Source of the DNA: Siphonodentalium dalli
Lineage: Eukaryota > Mollusca > Scaphopoda > Gadilida > Siphonodentaliidae
Length of the DNA stretch: 64,000 nt
Reading direction: 5' to 3'
NCBI GenBank assembly: GCA_032622095.1
Contig: CP136062.1
Location: 138,090,351-138,154,350 of the forward strand
Shown: positions 1-12,164 of the stretch, in pieces
Position numbering within the stretch: position 1 is the first letter of the stretch
Layout: each line of letters begins with the position of its first letter
Program-made: the position numbers and the translations under genes
Notes under the pieces: model-generated
Seen by the model: only the letters and a program-made list of their open reading frames with translations
What the model was told of the DNA's origin: nothing
Database searches by the model: none

Positions 1-232
1 GCCATGTGGCCTTAATAGATATCTCTTAGTGGCACTTATTTCATTCGTCGTTGTGCAACACGAGAATCTTGTGGAACACAAAGCGCTAAGCGATGACCTG
101 ATAACAAAATAATCATGGAAAACAGAACCCTATTACATTACTATGAGTGGCAAGAAGTTTGAATGGCCATTTGTTCTCACAAATGGACTCGTAGTCAATT
201 CTGCGAAAAAGGTTTTTACGACTGCTGTTAGC
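1..232. other. Leading non-coding stretch
   Basis: I see no gene or repeat structure here. The first ~15 bases (GCCATGTGGCCTTAA) recur at 10857-10871, so the window may open within a dispersed repeat. The short open frame at 143-367 runs into the MITE at 233 and is not credible as a gene. Confidence 0.5.
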
Positions 233-560
233 TACAGTAATAACCTAAATAATCGACTCCTTAACCACAGCAGAATTATGGGTAACTTTGCAGGATTTAG
301 TCGAAAATATGGCTTGTTGCCATTCATCAGAAAGCTCTCACTAAATCCACAACTCTATGGCCTATAAGGTCGCACCACTCAATAAAACAATGTAAGATCA
401 CCAATATAGCTTGTTGCCATTCATCTGAAAGCTCTCAGTGAGAGCTTTCCAGTGAGAGCTTTCCGATGAATGGCAACAAGCCATATTTTCGACTAAATCC
501 TGAAAAGTTGCCCATAATTATGCTGTGGTTAAGGAGTCAATTATTTAGGGCATCACTGTA
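233..560. mobile_element. Palindromic MITE, Tc1/mariner-like (family A, copy 1)
   Basis: Inverted termini read TACAGTAATAACCTAAATAA on the left and the reverse complement of TACAGTGATGCCCTAAATAA on the right. The arms (about 233-350 and 410-560) carry the same sequence inverted. The centre has an extra nested hairpin around GAAAGCTCTCAGTGAGAGCT. The ends begin with TA and CAGT, as in Tc1/mariner-type elements with a TA target. There is no transposase frame, so it must be non-autonomous. Copies 2 and 3 are at 9673-9808 and 23636-23783; this copy is longer because of internal duplication. The superfamily is inference from the termini. Confidence 0.8.
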
Positions 561-814
561 TTGGTAACTATTATCATAGTAGTTCATTATGTGAAAGGTG
601 TATATTGTTTCTACTGCCAAATCATTTATGCACAATTGTGGAAAAAAATGTTTGAAGGGAGATTCCTAATGTAGAAAAGGATCGAGTCATGACTGTTTGG
701 TGCTTTTGCAAATCTCTAGTCACTTTAACTCACAGCTTCACAGAATTGTGAATTTTGTGATCTACTTGGGGCACACATATTATGCAAACATTCCATATTA
801 TAATATTAATTTTT
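561..814. other. Spacer, nothing recognised
   Basis: AT-rich sequence between a MITE and the next repeat module. I see no conserved motif and no credible coding frame. Confidence 0.5.
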
Positions 815-1552
815 TATATGCCCCTTTTTTGAAAAAGGTCGTATTATGTAATCAGTCTGTATGTCTGTCTAGCCGTCCGTCTGTCGAGCCGTCTGTCCGT
901 TCGTTAACATTTTTGGTTTCCGATCGATAACTCCAGTTTAGAATATTTGATCTGAACCTTTTTTGACTTAGAATTTGACCGCGTGTTAACATTTGCAGGC
1001 CAAGTTCGAATATAGGTTCCGTCCAATTATTTTTACATGAGTTACAGCCCTTTTTCGACTTAGAATTTGACCGCGTGTTAACATTTTCGGTTTCCGACTG
1101 ATAACTCCAGTTTGGATTATATGATCTGAACCAAAGTTGGTATGTGTATTTCCCAGCTAAAGATACAGGCCAAGTTCGAATATGGGTTCTGTCAAATTAT
1201 TTTTACATGAGTTACGGCCCTTTTTCATCTTAGAATTTGACCAATTTCATAACATTTCGGTTTCCGACCGTTAACTCCAGTTTTGATTATTTGATCTGAA
1301 CCAAAGCTGGTATGTGTATTTCCCTGCTAAAACTACAGGCCAAGTTCGAATATAGGTGCTGTTTAATTATTTTGAATGAGTCACTGCCATTTTTCGACTT
1401 AGAATTTGACCACATTTTGGCATTGAAATTAGGGGTACATGTATATCAGATTTCTTCAAATGTAAGCTAAAATTACTATTTTATTTTGCGGTAGTACAAT
1501 TCGAAATGGCTAAAGGGCGTATTTTGCCACGCCCTAGCAATGCTCTTGTTAT
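815..1552 (+). repeat. GTCCGTC module with ~170 bp tandem repeats (pearl-like)
   Basis: It opens with a small hairpin (CCTTTTTTGAAAAAGG, 824-839), then a CTGTCTGTCT/CCGTCCGTCTG stretch (858-902), then about three units of ~170 bp. Each unit holds TTCCGACNGATAACTCCAG and GATCTGAACCAAAG. A second hairpin closes it: AGGGCGT (1514-1520) pairs with ACGCCCT (1529-1535), just before TAGCAATGCTCTTGTT. A hairpin near an end plus tandem core repeats fits non-autonomous Helitron/Helentron-type elements such as bivalve pearl elements. That class is inference. A second, partial member lies at 19055-19360. Confidence 0.7.
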
Positions 1553-1696
1553 AAATTCTATGTTTCTTTGCCTCTGCTATCCTGTTGCAGTCTAAAAATG
1601 TGGATAATATGTTCCAAAATTATGTTGGTTGATAATATCTGCCTATTTACAATAACCCTTTCATGACAGGAGCTTCCAGAAATTTTGCGAAAACCC

Positions 1697-1747
1697 TGTG
1701 CCAATGCATTCACTTATATATGCATATATAAGAGAATGCATTGGCTT
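1697..1747. repeat. CCAATGCATTCTC hairpin at left end of FB1
   Basis: CCAATGCATTCACTTATATA is followed directly by its near-perfect reverse complement ending in GAGAATGCATTGG. This is the shortest version of a hairpin seen about eight times in the window (9394, 9485, 31458, 35459, 46936, 47079). Here it forms the shell of the FB1 arm. Confidence 0.85.
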
Positions 1748-3089
1748 AACAATATTAACCTTGACCTTGTAAGCCAGTGTAGTGGGGGGGATAGTTGCAA
1801 AATCGTTCACTTTGTGATAGAAGCGCCAAACTTTCAGAGTTTGTTAAGTAGTTGGTGAGTATCACTAAACTGGCTGGTTCCAGATTTTGGAGGTCACCTT
1901 GACCTTCAATTTGACCTTGACCTTTTTGAAAATCTCAGTTTTTGGGTTGGGTGGTTTATGCCATCCTCTTCTTGTGAAAATCGCATCTTCTCACAGTTTT
2001 CTCAATACAGTTATAGTTGGGAGGTGACTACGGTTCATTTGGGCCAAAACATATCTAAATTTTCATAAGATGGCCGCCAATATGGCCGCCGGAAGTTGAA
2101 AATGTGACAATTTTTCACAAATATCTTCTAGTTCAATTCATGCTGTTTGGAACTGGTTGAGTAATGCAACTTTATTTTGTGTTTTGTATATTAACCGATC
2201 ATTGGAGCAATTAAATATGCAATTATTGTGGTCCTAGCCCCTTCCGATCCCTCAAAACTTCGATTTTACAGGATGCGGTATAAAATTTCACAAAAAATCA
2301 CAATTGGGAATCTAGTCATATTTCAACAAGAAATGAACATAACTTTGTAATGTAAGTGAGGCATATCATTACCTATGAATATTCCAAATCACTGGAACCA
2401 AAATTCTTACTTTGGCTCAAAATGGCTGCCAATATGGCCGCCAAAATATGGAAAATGGTAAATATTACACCAGCGTCTCCTGCAATCATTTGCAAGTTGT
2501 GGTTGATGTATAAAATTGGCAATTATGCATTCTATACATTGAATACTAAAAAGTCTGATGCACCATGGTTAATTGTTACTATTGTCACCACTGACATCGT
2601 CAAAAATATTGGACTTTTCTCTCAAAAACTTGACATAAATATTGGCAAAAATTCACTTTTCAGGTTTGGACCATTTTTTCAGGTAAAATGTAACTATCTT
2701 TGGATTGAAAGGTTTTTATTGTTTTGGTCTATCTTAAATGTGTCTCACTACGGTGTTTATAGACCAAATTGCTCAAGATGGCTTCCAAAATGGCAACCAA
2801 ATTTGTAAAATGTTAATTTTTTACATATATCCCGAACATTCTCTGCATTATCCGAAAATGTAGCAAAATGTGACTCACTTGGTTATTATACGTGTTAGTT
2901 AATTAACTGACAACTAAATGTTCTATTCTGGTTGTCCCATAGTTATTGAAAGGAAATGGGCAGAACTTTGAGACAGAATTGAGATGGACCATAATATTTG
3001 GCTATTCTGGTCCATTATGCTAGGAAAATGTCAACTGAATACAGTGTGGATGCCAAGATCGTAGCCAGGGAGTTACTCTATGATCATAC

Positions 3090-4725
3090 GTGAGGTGAAT
3101 AGGTATACAGTGAGTTATTGTATGTCATGACTTATGTGAATAGGTATACAATGAGTGACTATATGGTTATGAGTGGGTTGTCCATTGTAAGATATATGTA
3201 TACAAGGAGATGTCATGGTCAGGTGTGAGGTGAATCGGTATGCATGGAGTGACTGTATAGTGTATGATTGTGTATATCCAGGTGTGCCTGTATGGGCATT
3301 GGTGTGTGGTGTATGGATATAGCTACATGGTCATCTATGTGTTGATTATGTATATATGGAGTGACTCTAAGGGCATGGGTGTGATGTACATGTGTTGTCT
3401 GTATGATCATAAATGGGAGTGTTGGTAAATAGGGTGTGATTTGATGGTTACGGGTAATGTGTATAGGTATACATGGAATGACTGTACGGACATGATTGAA
3501 TATGATTACCTGGAGTAAGCTTGGTGGACAATGTCGAGTGTGTGAGTATATAGGGAGCGTCTTTGTGGTAACGGGTGGGATGCATATTTATATATCTTAT
3601 GGATGTATTATCATTGGTTGGTGTATAGGGATTAGCTCTATTATCATGGATGGCATGTATGATTATACAGTGAATTGCTTGAATTGTCATGTGTGAGGTG
3701 TATATGCAAGTATGGATTGTTTGGGTGGTTGTTGTGTGTATATCTGGAAGGGCTGAATGGCCATTAGTGAGGTTTACTTGTATGCTTGGAGTGAATCTAT
3801 GGTCTAGGGTTGGGCTGTATATGTATATTGAGTGGTTATATGACTATGTGTGTCGATATAGGTATACAGGTAGTGAATGTATGGTCAATGGTGAGATGAG
3901 TACATGTATGTATACAAGTAGTGACAGTATGGTCATAAATATAATGGGACATCTATACAGGGGGTGACTATTAAAAATGGTCATGTGTCAGGCGTATGAG
4001 TATACCTGGTGTTCCTGTTTGGTGACTCGTGGCGGTATGGTCATGTGTAGGTTATATCAGTATACACATGTGTTGCTTTTTGTCATGGGCAAGGGATATG
4101 TGTATATAGCAATTGGCTATATGACCATGGATAAAGTGCATATGCATACATGGAGTGACTATACTGACATGGCTGGGATGTATTAGTATATATTGAGTGA
4201 CTATGCGGCTATGGTGTGACAAATAGGGATACAGGGAGTGACATGGCCAATGTTGAGGTGAATATGTATGCAAGGATTGACCATGGTCGTGTATGAATGT
4301 TTTGAATAGGTACACACGGTGTGACTATATGGCCATAGGTCAGGTACCATTGGTGAAGGTATGTGTATGAAGCGAATGGCTATATGGCCATTGGTGAGGT
4401 GCATATGTATACCCGGAGTGACTTTATGGTCATTGTTGATGTATATATTGATTGTCTATTTGACCACGTGTTTGGAGAATATGTATACAGGGGATGACCT
4501 TGTGGCCAATGGTGAACTGAATGGGTATACAAGGAATGACTATATAGTTATCGGTCATGTTTAGAAGTATCCCCGGTGTGCCTGTATCGTGACGCGTGGC
4601 TGTAAGGTCACCCGTGGTCATGGGTCAGGTGTACATTTATACAGTGGGTCACTATATTGTTATGTCTGTGGCGTTTTATGTATATAAGTAATGACTGTGT
4701 GGTAATAGGTGGCCATCGTTTTCCG
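3090..4725 (+). repeat. Degenerate ~40 bp minisatellite, left half of FB1 centre
   Basis: A unit of roughly 40 bp recurs about 40 times. Its recognisable blocks are GGTATACA, GAGTGACTATATGG, TCATGGGTGAGGTG, and often GGCCATTGGTGAGG. Units are strongly diverged. The same unit appears in reverse complement in the right half, so the array is itself part of the inverted repeat. The overlapping small open frames on both strands are by-products of the GTATAC/CATATG-rich unit. Confidence 0.8.
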
Positions 4726-4840
4726 TGTTTAACCCCCCCCCCCCCCATGTTTTTTAAACACCATCAAGATAGAGAACTCTCTGACATGACCTCTCCATTG
4801 ATTAACATATCCTTGAGTTATTGTGTCACCCAAGGTACAC
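4726..4840. other. FB1 turning point with C tract
   Basis: The orientation of the minisatellite flips across this short segment, which contains a run of about 14 C (4733-4746). It acts as the loop of the fold-back. Confidence 0.7.
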
Positions 4841-5440
4841 ATGTACAACCCCACCCATTACCTCAGTCACTCCATATTTACATAAACACAACACAAATGA
4901 CAACATAGTCACCCACTTTAATACACGTACACCTGATCATACAGCCATACTTGGTTATACCCATACATACCACAAACGACGATACAGCCACGAGTCACCA
5001 TGTATGAACACCAGGTATACACATACACCCGACACATGGCCATATAGTCCACTCTATGTATACATATTCACTGCATTCACGATCATAACGGTCACGCGTT
5101 GTATACCTATTCACCTCACCGTGGACTATACAGCCACTACATGTATACTTATTCTCATATCCATTACCATAGAGTAAATCCAGTTATACATATGCACATC
5201 ACCAATGGTGAGCCCCTTCCAGATATACCAATACCCGCACATACAACATCTCATAAGTTCCACACTTTGCCATACTCATGATCATGCATCTACTACCCAT
5301 ACACCATCAATGATAACACATCCACAACATATATAAATATACAACACGCCCGTTGCCAACAGGGCACTCCCCATATACCCACACATCATCCATGACCATA
5401 CAATAACTCGCGGTATACCTATTATCCTCATCTACGATCA
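4841..5440 (-). repeat. ~40 bp minisatellite, right half of FB1 centre (inverted)
   Basis: Reverse-complement units of the array at 3090-4725, recognisable by TGTATACC, CAGCCAC and CACTCCATAT blocks. Only about 600 bp are present against about 1640 bp on the left. The array has therefore expanded or contracted on one side after the palindrome formed. Confidence 0.75.
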
Positions 5441-6842
5441 TAGAGTAACTCCCTGGCTGTCATCTTGGCTTCCACCCTGTATCCAGTAGATAAATTTTTA
5501 TCATAATGGGCCAGACTATACCCACATCTCATGGTTCATCTCAGTTCCGTCTCAAAGTTCTGCCCATTTCCTTTCAATAATATGACCATAATCACAAAAG
5601 AGGTTATCCGCAAAATTCCATACTGCAACTTTAAAATGAATTTGTCATGCCCCCATACGGAACTAGGATAAACATAATAGAACATAGTTGTCAGTTAATT
5701 AACTAACAGGTATAATAACCAAGTGAGTCACAATTTTGCTACCTTTTCGGATAACGCAGAGAATAATTTTCTGGATATGTGTAAAAAATTTACTTTTTAC
5801 AAATTTGGTTGCCATTTTGGAAGCCATCTTGAGCAATTTAGTCTATAAACACCATAGTGTGACACATTTAAGATAGGTCAAAACAATAAACACATTTGAT
5901 ACCAAAGGTAGTTGCATTTTATTTGAAAAAATGGTCGAACCTTGAAAAGTGATTTTTTGTCGATATATATGTCAAGTTTGTGAGAGAAAAATCCAATATA
6001 CCTGGTGATGTCAGTGGTGACAATAGTAACAATGACACATGGTGTATCAGACATGTTAGTATTCAATGTATAGAATACAGATTAGCCAATGTTATACATC
6101 AACCACAACTTGTAAGCAATTGCATGACACCCTGGTGCAATATTTACAATTTTCCATATTTTGGCGGCCATTTTGGCAGCCATTTTGAGCCAAGGTAAGA
6201 TTTTTGGTTCCAGAGAATTGGAATATTTATAGGTAATGATATGCCTCACTTGCATTACAATTTTCTTTTCATTTCTAGTTGAAATATGACTAGAATCCCA
6301 ATTGTGATATTTTTGTAAAATTTTGTACCGCGTTCTGTAAAATCGAATTTTTGACGGATTGGAAGGGGTTAGGGCCCCAATAATTGCATATTTAATTGCT
6401 CCAATGATCGGTTAATATACAAAACACAAAATAAAGTTGCATTACTCAACCAGTTCCAAACAGCAGGAAATGAACTAGAAGATATTTGTGAAAAAATGTC
6501 ATATTTTCAACTTCCGGCGGCCATATTGGCGGCCATCTTATGATAATTTAGATATGTTTTGGCCCAAATGAACCGTGGTCACCTCCCAACTATAATTGTG
6601 TTGAGAAATCTGTGAGAAGATGCGATTTTCACAAGAAAAGGATAGCATAAACCACCCAACCCAAAAACTGAGATTTTCAAAAAGGTCAAGGTCAAATTGA
6701 AGGTCAAGGTGACCTCCAAAATCTGGAACCAGCCAGTTTAGTGATACTCACCAACCACTTAACAAATTCTGAAAGTTTGGCGCTTCTATCACAAAGTGAA
6801 CGATTTTTATGTTTTCCTGTAATTATCCCCCCCCACTAGTGT

Positions 6843-6906
6843 ATTCTCTGATATATGCAAGGCTCTCTATGGGAAACTCGCATTTATAAGAGAATGTACA
6901 TGTACT
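6843..6906. repeat. Degenerate CCAATGCATTCTC hairpin at right end of FB1
   Basis: GTATTCTCTGATATATGC and GCATTTATAAGAGAATG pair around a CTCTCTATGGG centre. It is the counterpart of the hairpin at 1697-1747 and shows that the outer shell of FB1 is also inverted. Confidence 0.7.
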
Positions 6907-7064
6907 TGCACAGGATCTTTAATGCCGCACCAGCGCAGCTCCCATCATGAACGGGTTAATATATCATGTGATAGCAATACTATATTTCATAGTATGATGT
7001 CTTCATGTTAATGTTGATTTTCATGAACAAAGCGATGTACAAAGCTTGTGTATTGTGCATATGT

Positions 7065-9268
7065 GTAACCAGCAGACCTGTTAACCCTCCTGGATTCTGC
7101 GGGAGACTCCCGGATTTGAGCACGATCTCCCGCACTCCCGGACAGGCATGACAATCTCCCGGATTCAGCTACTGTAGAAAATCACAAAAAATATTCTCTT
7201 TATTTTATCTATTTGACCAGTAGACAGGCTATCAACACATCCTTGATATCGGATTGCCACATTATTGTGGCAATTAACACCCATGATTAATCTGGGGTAA
7301 AAAAAATCAACATTGTTGCACAGCAGGGGCACCGGAGAATAAAACAACAAACACCTAAGTTCTATTGAACCGGATCACCAGACAGAACAAAGGTGACCTG
7401 TTCTCAATTAGCAACCCACTAGAGATAAGCCCTGAGGCAGGGTTTCCGCCAGGGGGAAATTAATGAGTCCGTATTGGGGAAAGACATAACGCGACGGGAC
7501 GACCATGGGACATATGGTTCGTCCTGTCGGGCGAAAATTGTTATTTGACACTGAAAAGTAGCCATTTTCTTGCACCTGAGTGTCCCACAAAGCAATCCAA
7601 AGCTACGTATATTATGCAAGTCGATCATTTCCGTGGGTGCATTAATTCTGTTGATGGTATCCAAATAATTAGTCATGTAATTACGTACGTAAGACTGCCG
7701 TCTGATTGAAGACTATATAAATGAACGAGCTGTGAGTTACAGTGTTTACAAATTTATAACTTACAGTAAGATTCCAACAGGTATAATGAATCTAAACACT
7801 AAAAAGCATCTACGCATTGACCAATAATATCTAGCAAGGAGAGTATTTCTTAGAATTTCAAGTAGCGTCAGTGAAAATGAAACTGACAGGATTATATATT
7901 CTGTCAATCGTAAAACTATTTGTGCCATATGTGACGTCATACTGCAGGAGATATTTATAGCGGCGAAATACGAATGGTAGCGAAATATTTCATTCGGAAC
8001 TCGTAGCTTGTTCAATAATCTGTATTAGTCCAACAACAGTTGACGACCGCAGCTATAGAACAGAGTTTTAGCCAACGTGTTATAAAATATAGTTGCGTTT
8101 TGGCGGGAAATGTGAACATGTGCGTCGTTGATAATGTGCTCGGGGACCCAGGCGGGACAACGAAACTATTATTGACCGTACTTTGACTTTATCTCCATAT
8201 TGGGGGAGGGGGGGGTATGTGTTCGTGTTTATCCTCCATGCATGTAATATGGCTCAAATGAATGGTGTTGTCACTATGAATTCCCGCTATAAAGACTGAT
8301 TTGGTACAGGTTCCGTATTATTGTGAAATAAATCACTTTGGAATTTTGTTAAGTATGCATGGCAATATACGCATAATAATCAACACACGTAGAGAATCAC
8401 ATGTATTTTTCAGGAACTTCACTTACATCGAACTCAAAACAAATGATAATACAGCAATAAGATAAATGATCAACATTGAGTAGTTTCATCCACGAAAATC
8501 CCGTGCATAAAAATGACCCGACTCAGCAATTTGGTGTTCTTTGATCCAATTATGTAATCGTACGATAGCACGGGGTCTTCGAGTCTGAGTAGTTTCATCC
8601 ATGGAATCCCGTGCACAAAAATATCCGCACTCAACAGTCCGGCATTCTTTGAAGTTACCGCGACATGTATTACGCTGTATCTATAATGTCGCTATTTGAC
8701 CCGCCTTTTCACCAGTATTCTGTTTAAACCCCCGAACTCCCGTTGCAGCCGGATTTTTTTACGACATATTGCTACTGACTTTTGGTACATGTATGAATCA
8801 AACAGATCGTCTGCGAGGGGAATGGGTCCGTGTGACGGACCCGCAGCCGGCCTGACGGAAACCCTGCCTGAGGTTATATGAAACTACCATTAAAGTTTAT
8901 TGGTCTGATATAATTCAAAAGAAGCACATGTTCTGGCTCTAAACTTTCAGAATCCGTTCCTGAGTTTTACTTTTTAATGTGACATTTGAAATCTCGCGAG
9001 ATATAAATCAAATCGAAAGTAGTTTACAGTTTAATATTGATATACGTAATCCGGTAGCTTACGATATTTCCTGCCATCAAACTTGTATGTTTCTGTGTTA
9101 TAGCTGATCATATTTGTTTTATTTCTGTTGTCAAAATTATGAAAATGCAAAAGGAATCTGTAAGAATAATTTTTTGTTAAATCTCCCGGATGATGATCAC
9201 GATCTCACGGAAAATCGTGACCAATCTCCCGGAAAATATTTTGTGAGGTTAACAGGTCTGGTAACCAG
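7065..9268. mobile_element. hAT-like non-autonomous element with 8-bp target duplication
   Basis: The element proper is 7073-9260. Its 14-bp perfect terminal inverted repeats read CAGACCTGTTAACC. It is flanked by an exact 8-bp direct repeat, GTAACCAG (7065-7072 and 9261-9268). Subterminal ATCTCCCGGA motifs repeat on both sides (7154, 9180, 9223). An 8-bp duplication and CAG-starting termini are hallmarks of hAT transposons. No open frame resembles a transposase. A second hAT-like element is nested at 7438-8866; without it the outer element is only about 0.75 kb. Class confidence is high, family unknown. Confidence 0.87.
7438..8866. mobile_element. Nested hAT-like element
   Basis: Termini read CAGGGTTTCCGCCAGG on the left and the reverse complement of CAGGGTTTCCGTCAGG on the right. 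The 7-bp direct repeat CCTGAGG abuts both ends (7431-7437 and 8867-8873). hAT elements normally duplicate 8 bp, so one base may have mutated. Inside are a palindrome at 7493-7533 (CGACGGGACGA paired with TCGTCCTGTCG) and two related ~60 bp segments starting GAGTAGTTTCATCCA (8479 and 8587). No transposase frame is seen. It must have arrived after the outer element at 7073-9260. Confidence 0.75.
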
Positions 9269-9351
9269 GGTATAAATACCAGCAAAACTCATTCATTCTT
9301 TGTAACAACAAGACATTGCCTGTGTATCCTAATGTCGCGTTTGTAAGCACA

Positions 9352-9597
9352 TTAACATTTTCATGATGGGAAATGCACTGATGCAGCATTAAAGATCCTG
9401 TGCCAGTGCATTCTCTTATATATGTGAGCCTCGCATATATAAGATAATGCATTGGCTTACAAGATCAAGGTAACTATTATTAGGCCAATGTATTCTCTTA
9501 TATATGTGAAGCTCCCTATGGGAGACTCGCATATCTAAGAGAATGCATTGGCACAGGGTCTTCGCAAGATTTCAGGAAGCTCCAGTCAGGGAAGGGT
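9352..9597. mobile_element. Double CCAATGCATTCTC hairpin element
   Basis: Two consecutive hairpins (9394-9455 and 9484-9553) share the arm CCAATGCATTCTCTTATATA. They are separated by about 28 bp (AAGATCAAGGTAAC). Outer flanks TTTCATGATGGGA and GATTTCAGGAAGCTCC match, inverted, the ends of FB1, so this is a small member of the same family. Confidence 0.8.
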
Positions 9598-9670
9598 ACA
9601 AGGTTACAGGTACAAGCCAAGTCAGAACCTCTGTCAAACTCTTTATAATCTCCTATTATCATGAAGATGT

Positions 9671-9810
9671 TATACAGTAATGCCCTAAGTAATCGACTCC
9701 TTAACCATAGCAGAATTATGGGTAACTTTTCAGGATTTAGTCGGAAATATGGCTTGTTGCCATAATTCTGCTGTGGTTAAGGAGTCGATTACTTAGGGCA
9801 TTACTGTATA
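9671..9810. mobile_element. Palindromic MITE, Tc1/mariner-like (family A, copy 2)
   Basis: Near-perfect 138 bp palindrome: TACAGTAATGCCCTAAGTAA at the left and its reverse complement at the right. A TA lies on both sides. The middle carries GGATTTAGTCGGAAATATGG, as in the other two copies. Confidence 0.88.
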
Positions 9811-11617
9811 TATATTACAGTTAAAAGGTATAATCAGTTATTATGCGTACATGTATATAATGACTAAAATTACAGTTACCGGTATCATGTATATTCGTTG
9901 ATTCTATCAGTTAATATATTTACTAACTGAATTTTAAAATTATTGGTATGATATATAATAAATGGAATTATGAGCATCAGTTTAGACAATGTAATTCTTT
10001 TCTTTACTATATATTCGTTGACAATTCGTAGTACCTTTATGAAATGTTAAGATAATAAGTTCAACAAATGACAATGGACTTATTATCTGAACATTTCTCA
10101 CCAATTAATTGGAATCCTTCTGCACTTGTATTATCATTTTGCTTGTCTGTCATCTGCTTATATTGTTTAACATCCCACCAAATGAATAGTAGACCATTCC
10201 AGTGTATACATTTATAACTGATTGGGAGAATCCTTTCAGTAAACAAAGGGTTAACTTAAATCTGCATTGATCTGGAATGAGCAACATTTCTTCCTGCCAT
10301 TATAATTTTGTTTATGCATCTCTCAGTTCTCTTAAAAAGGTCATGGCTCGTTCGAATCTCAAAAATTTGGTACGATATTGTACTGAAAATATGTGTTTTG
10401 TTTCTAATTTTTTTTGGGTGAATTTCAAATCGTCTCTTTTGTGCAGTTCAATTTTTTTAGTTGGCAGTCGCAAAAACAATTCAACTCTAGACCACGGGAA
10501 GATAATCTAGAACTGTTGTCACTCTCAAACTTTTATGGTACTACATAATTTTGATGATTAAAATGAAAAGAAAGCAGTGCGTGAAGTTTTTTAATAGTTT
10601 CATGTTAAGATAGCGCAACAGACCTTTTCCAGACACTCCGTTTTTTATTCCAGAATTTTGATTAATACAAATGGCACCATTTTTGTTTCGTGAGCCCCGA
10701 ACATTGTGTTCAAAGTTGAATTTTTTATTACTTCAATGCATCTTTCTGGGACATATAATGCTCATAGAAAGGTAGTTCAGGTATTCCATGACCTATTTCG
10801 ATACTGGGATAAATTCTAAAGCGAATATTATTAGGTGTATTATGGGGCCCTAACCGCCATGTGGCCTTAAAAGTTACTGAACGAAGAATATAAAACATGG
10901 TGAGCTGGTCCTAAATTACTAATAGTTTGTGATCCACTAGAGCTGTGAAAATGAAACAACGACCAAAAAGAACGTCATCTATTCAAAGCATTTCAGTTAA
11001 ATGTGAATACATATATGTTTGTAATGCTTATTGCATTTCAGTTGCGTTAGTTTATGTTAAGTATAATGACTAATGGAATTAGGGAAGATATGTAATGACT
11101 GAAAGATTTTTGGTTTGTTGGTTACCCAGCTTTTGAAAAAAATTATACCCGACTTCAACCTCCCTGTACCAAATTTGGAGGCACATTTTGAACATGCTAA
11201 AATGACTGAAAGTATGCATAATAACTGATAATATTTTACTGTAACATAACCATTAACCACATAGAGGCATGACTGCAATTGCTTTATGTGTTGTTTACTG
11301 TTTGTTCTGTTTCTCTGATCTCAAAGCTAAAATCATGTATGTAGCATCATTATCATTGTTGATGAAAGGTTATTCACTAGATTAAAATTCATTGAGTAAT
11401 TACTGTAGTCTACTATCTTGTCTCTATGGGAACAGCATCAAATTTAACAAAACTAGAAAACCATCATCATTTATTCACAACATCCATTGTGAACAATTGG
11501 ATACAGATTGATATTATCACACTTTGTAATCACTTGAATGATATGGTACAGTCCCAAATCTGGTTCTCGTAGGATATACACCTGTTTTTGAAGTGCATTT
11601 TTTCAACGCTGCTGATA
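9811..11617. other. 1.8 kb non-coding stretch
   Basis: AT-rich sequence with no gene, RNA gene or structured repeat that I can recognise. The longest open frames are under 80 codons with no protein-like pattern. A 15-base match to the first bases of the window lies at 10857. Confidence 0.5.
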
Positions 11618-12042
11618 TTAAAGGTACTCAATCCGATCAGACGGTCCCCATATCATCAAGTTACAACAACAACAACATTTCTTCAAAATAATCCTAACCA
11701 CTGTCAACTATGGGATAAAATTTCACCAAAAGATTATCAACATGTTGTTCAATGAAATATCACTGTGTATCATTACTTGCCTATCACAAAATTTGGCCGT
11801 ATTACCACTTGATTTTAGAGTTATCCATCTTCATCTGCAATTTTGTCTGAGACAATCGGTTTGACGACTCGTTTCTGGGCCACAACTAATTACACATTTC
11901 GAGAAATAACAAATTTAAAAAATCAATATCTGATCACTCTGAGCTTTGATGGGTGGGTTCCGCGACTCAAATCAAATATTTTCACCCCCGAAGCCAAAGA
12001 AATAGTCATTTGGGAGCGTTAATTCGGGTTATGCATCTTTAA
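11618..12042 (+). mobile_element. TTAA-flanked MITE, family B, copy 1
   Basis: Starts TTAAAGGTACTCAATCCGAT. The right end is a decayed inverse (CATCTTTAA). It aligns along its length with 62751-63199 and partly with 23996-24252 and 48527-48948. Shared internal blocks are ACAACAACAACAACATTTCT, ATTACCACTTGATTTTAGAG and GAGAAATAACAAA. The TTAA at both ends suggests a piggyBac-type target, inferred from termini only. Confidence 0.8.
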
Positions 12043-12164
12043 GTCATAGTGTTATCGATAGAAGTAAACATTAGGTCCCGTGTTTTATCACATACAACCT
12101 GACTACAAAATCTCAATTTGAACACTGAAAGAAATGAGGCTATTTTCATCCAAATTCATTGCTT

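Larger units (their letters stand above)
1653..6958. mobile_element. Giant fold-back element FB1 (5.3 kb inverted repeat)
   Basis: The left arm (1653-3090) is repeated in inverted orientation on the right (5440-6958). Stretches compared by eye match at roughly 90-96%, for example 2068-2230 against 6380-6545. The outer ends read AACCCTTTCATGA and TCATGAACGGGTT, like a short hairpin family in this window (35410-35565). Both arms carry a CCAATGCATT-type hairpin just inside the ends, AAGGTCAAGGTCA motifs, and ATGGCCGCC repeats. The centre is a minisatellite that also turns over in orientation. There is no transposase frame. The arms are homologous to those of FB2 (51548-55200), with different ends and middle. 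Long arms with repetitive inner parts fit fold-back elements; the mobilising enzyme is unknown. Confidence 0.85.

Noticed and set aside
2356-2808. 150-codon open frame in the FB1 left arm, partly mirrored at 5878-6066
   Set aside because: The inverted arm preserves the frame for over 100 codons but with many non-conservative changes and a stop, and the homologous part of FB2 is frame-shifted. It is a by-product of two similar arms, not purifying selection.
3219-5281. Many overlapping small frames on both strands rich in His, Tyr and Met
   Set aside because: They arise from translating the ~40 bp minisatellite of FB1 in different frames; no frame is maintained.
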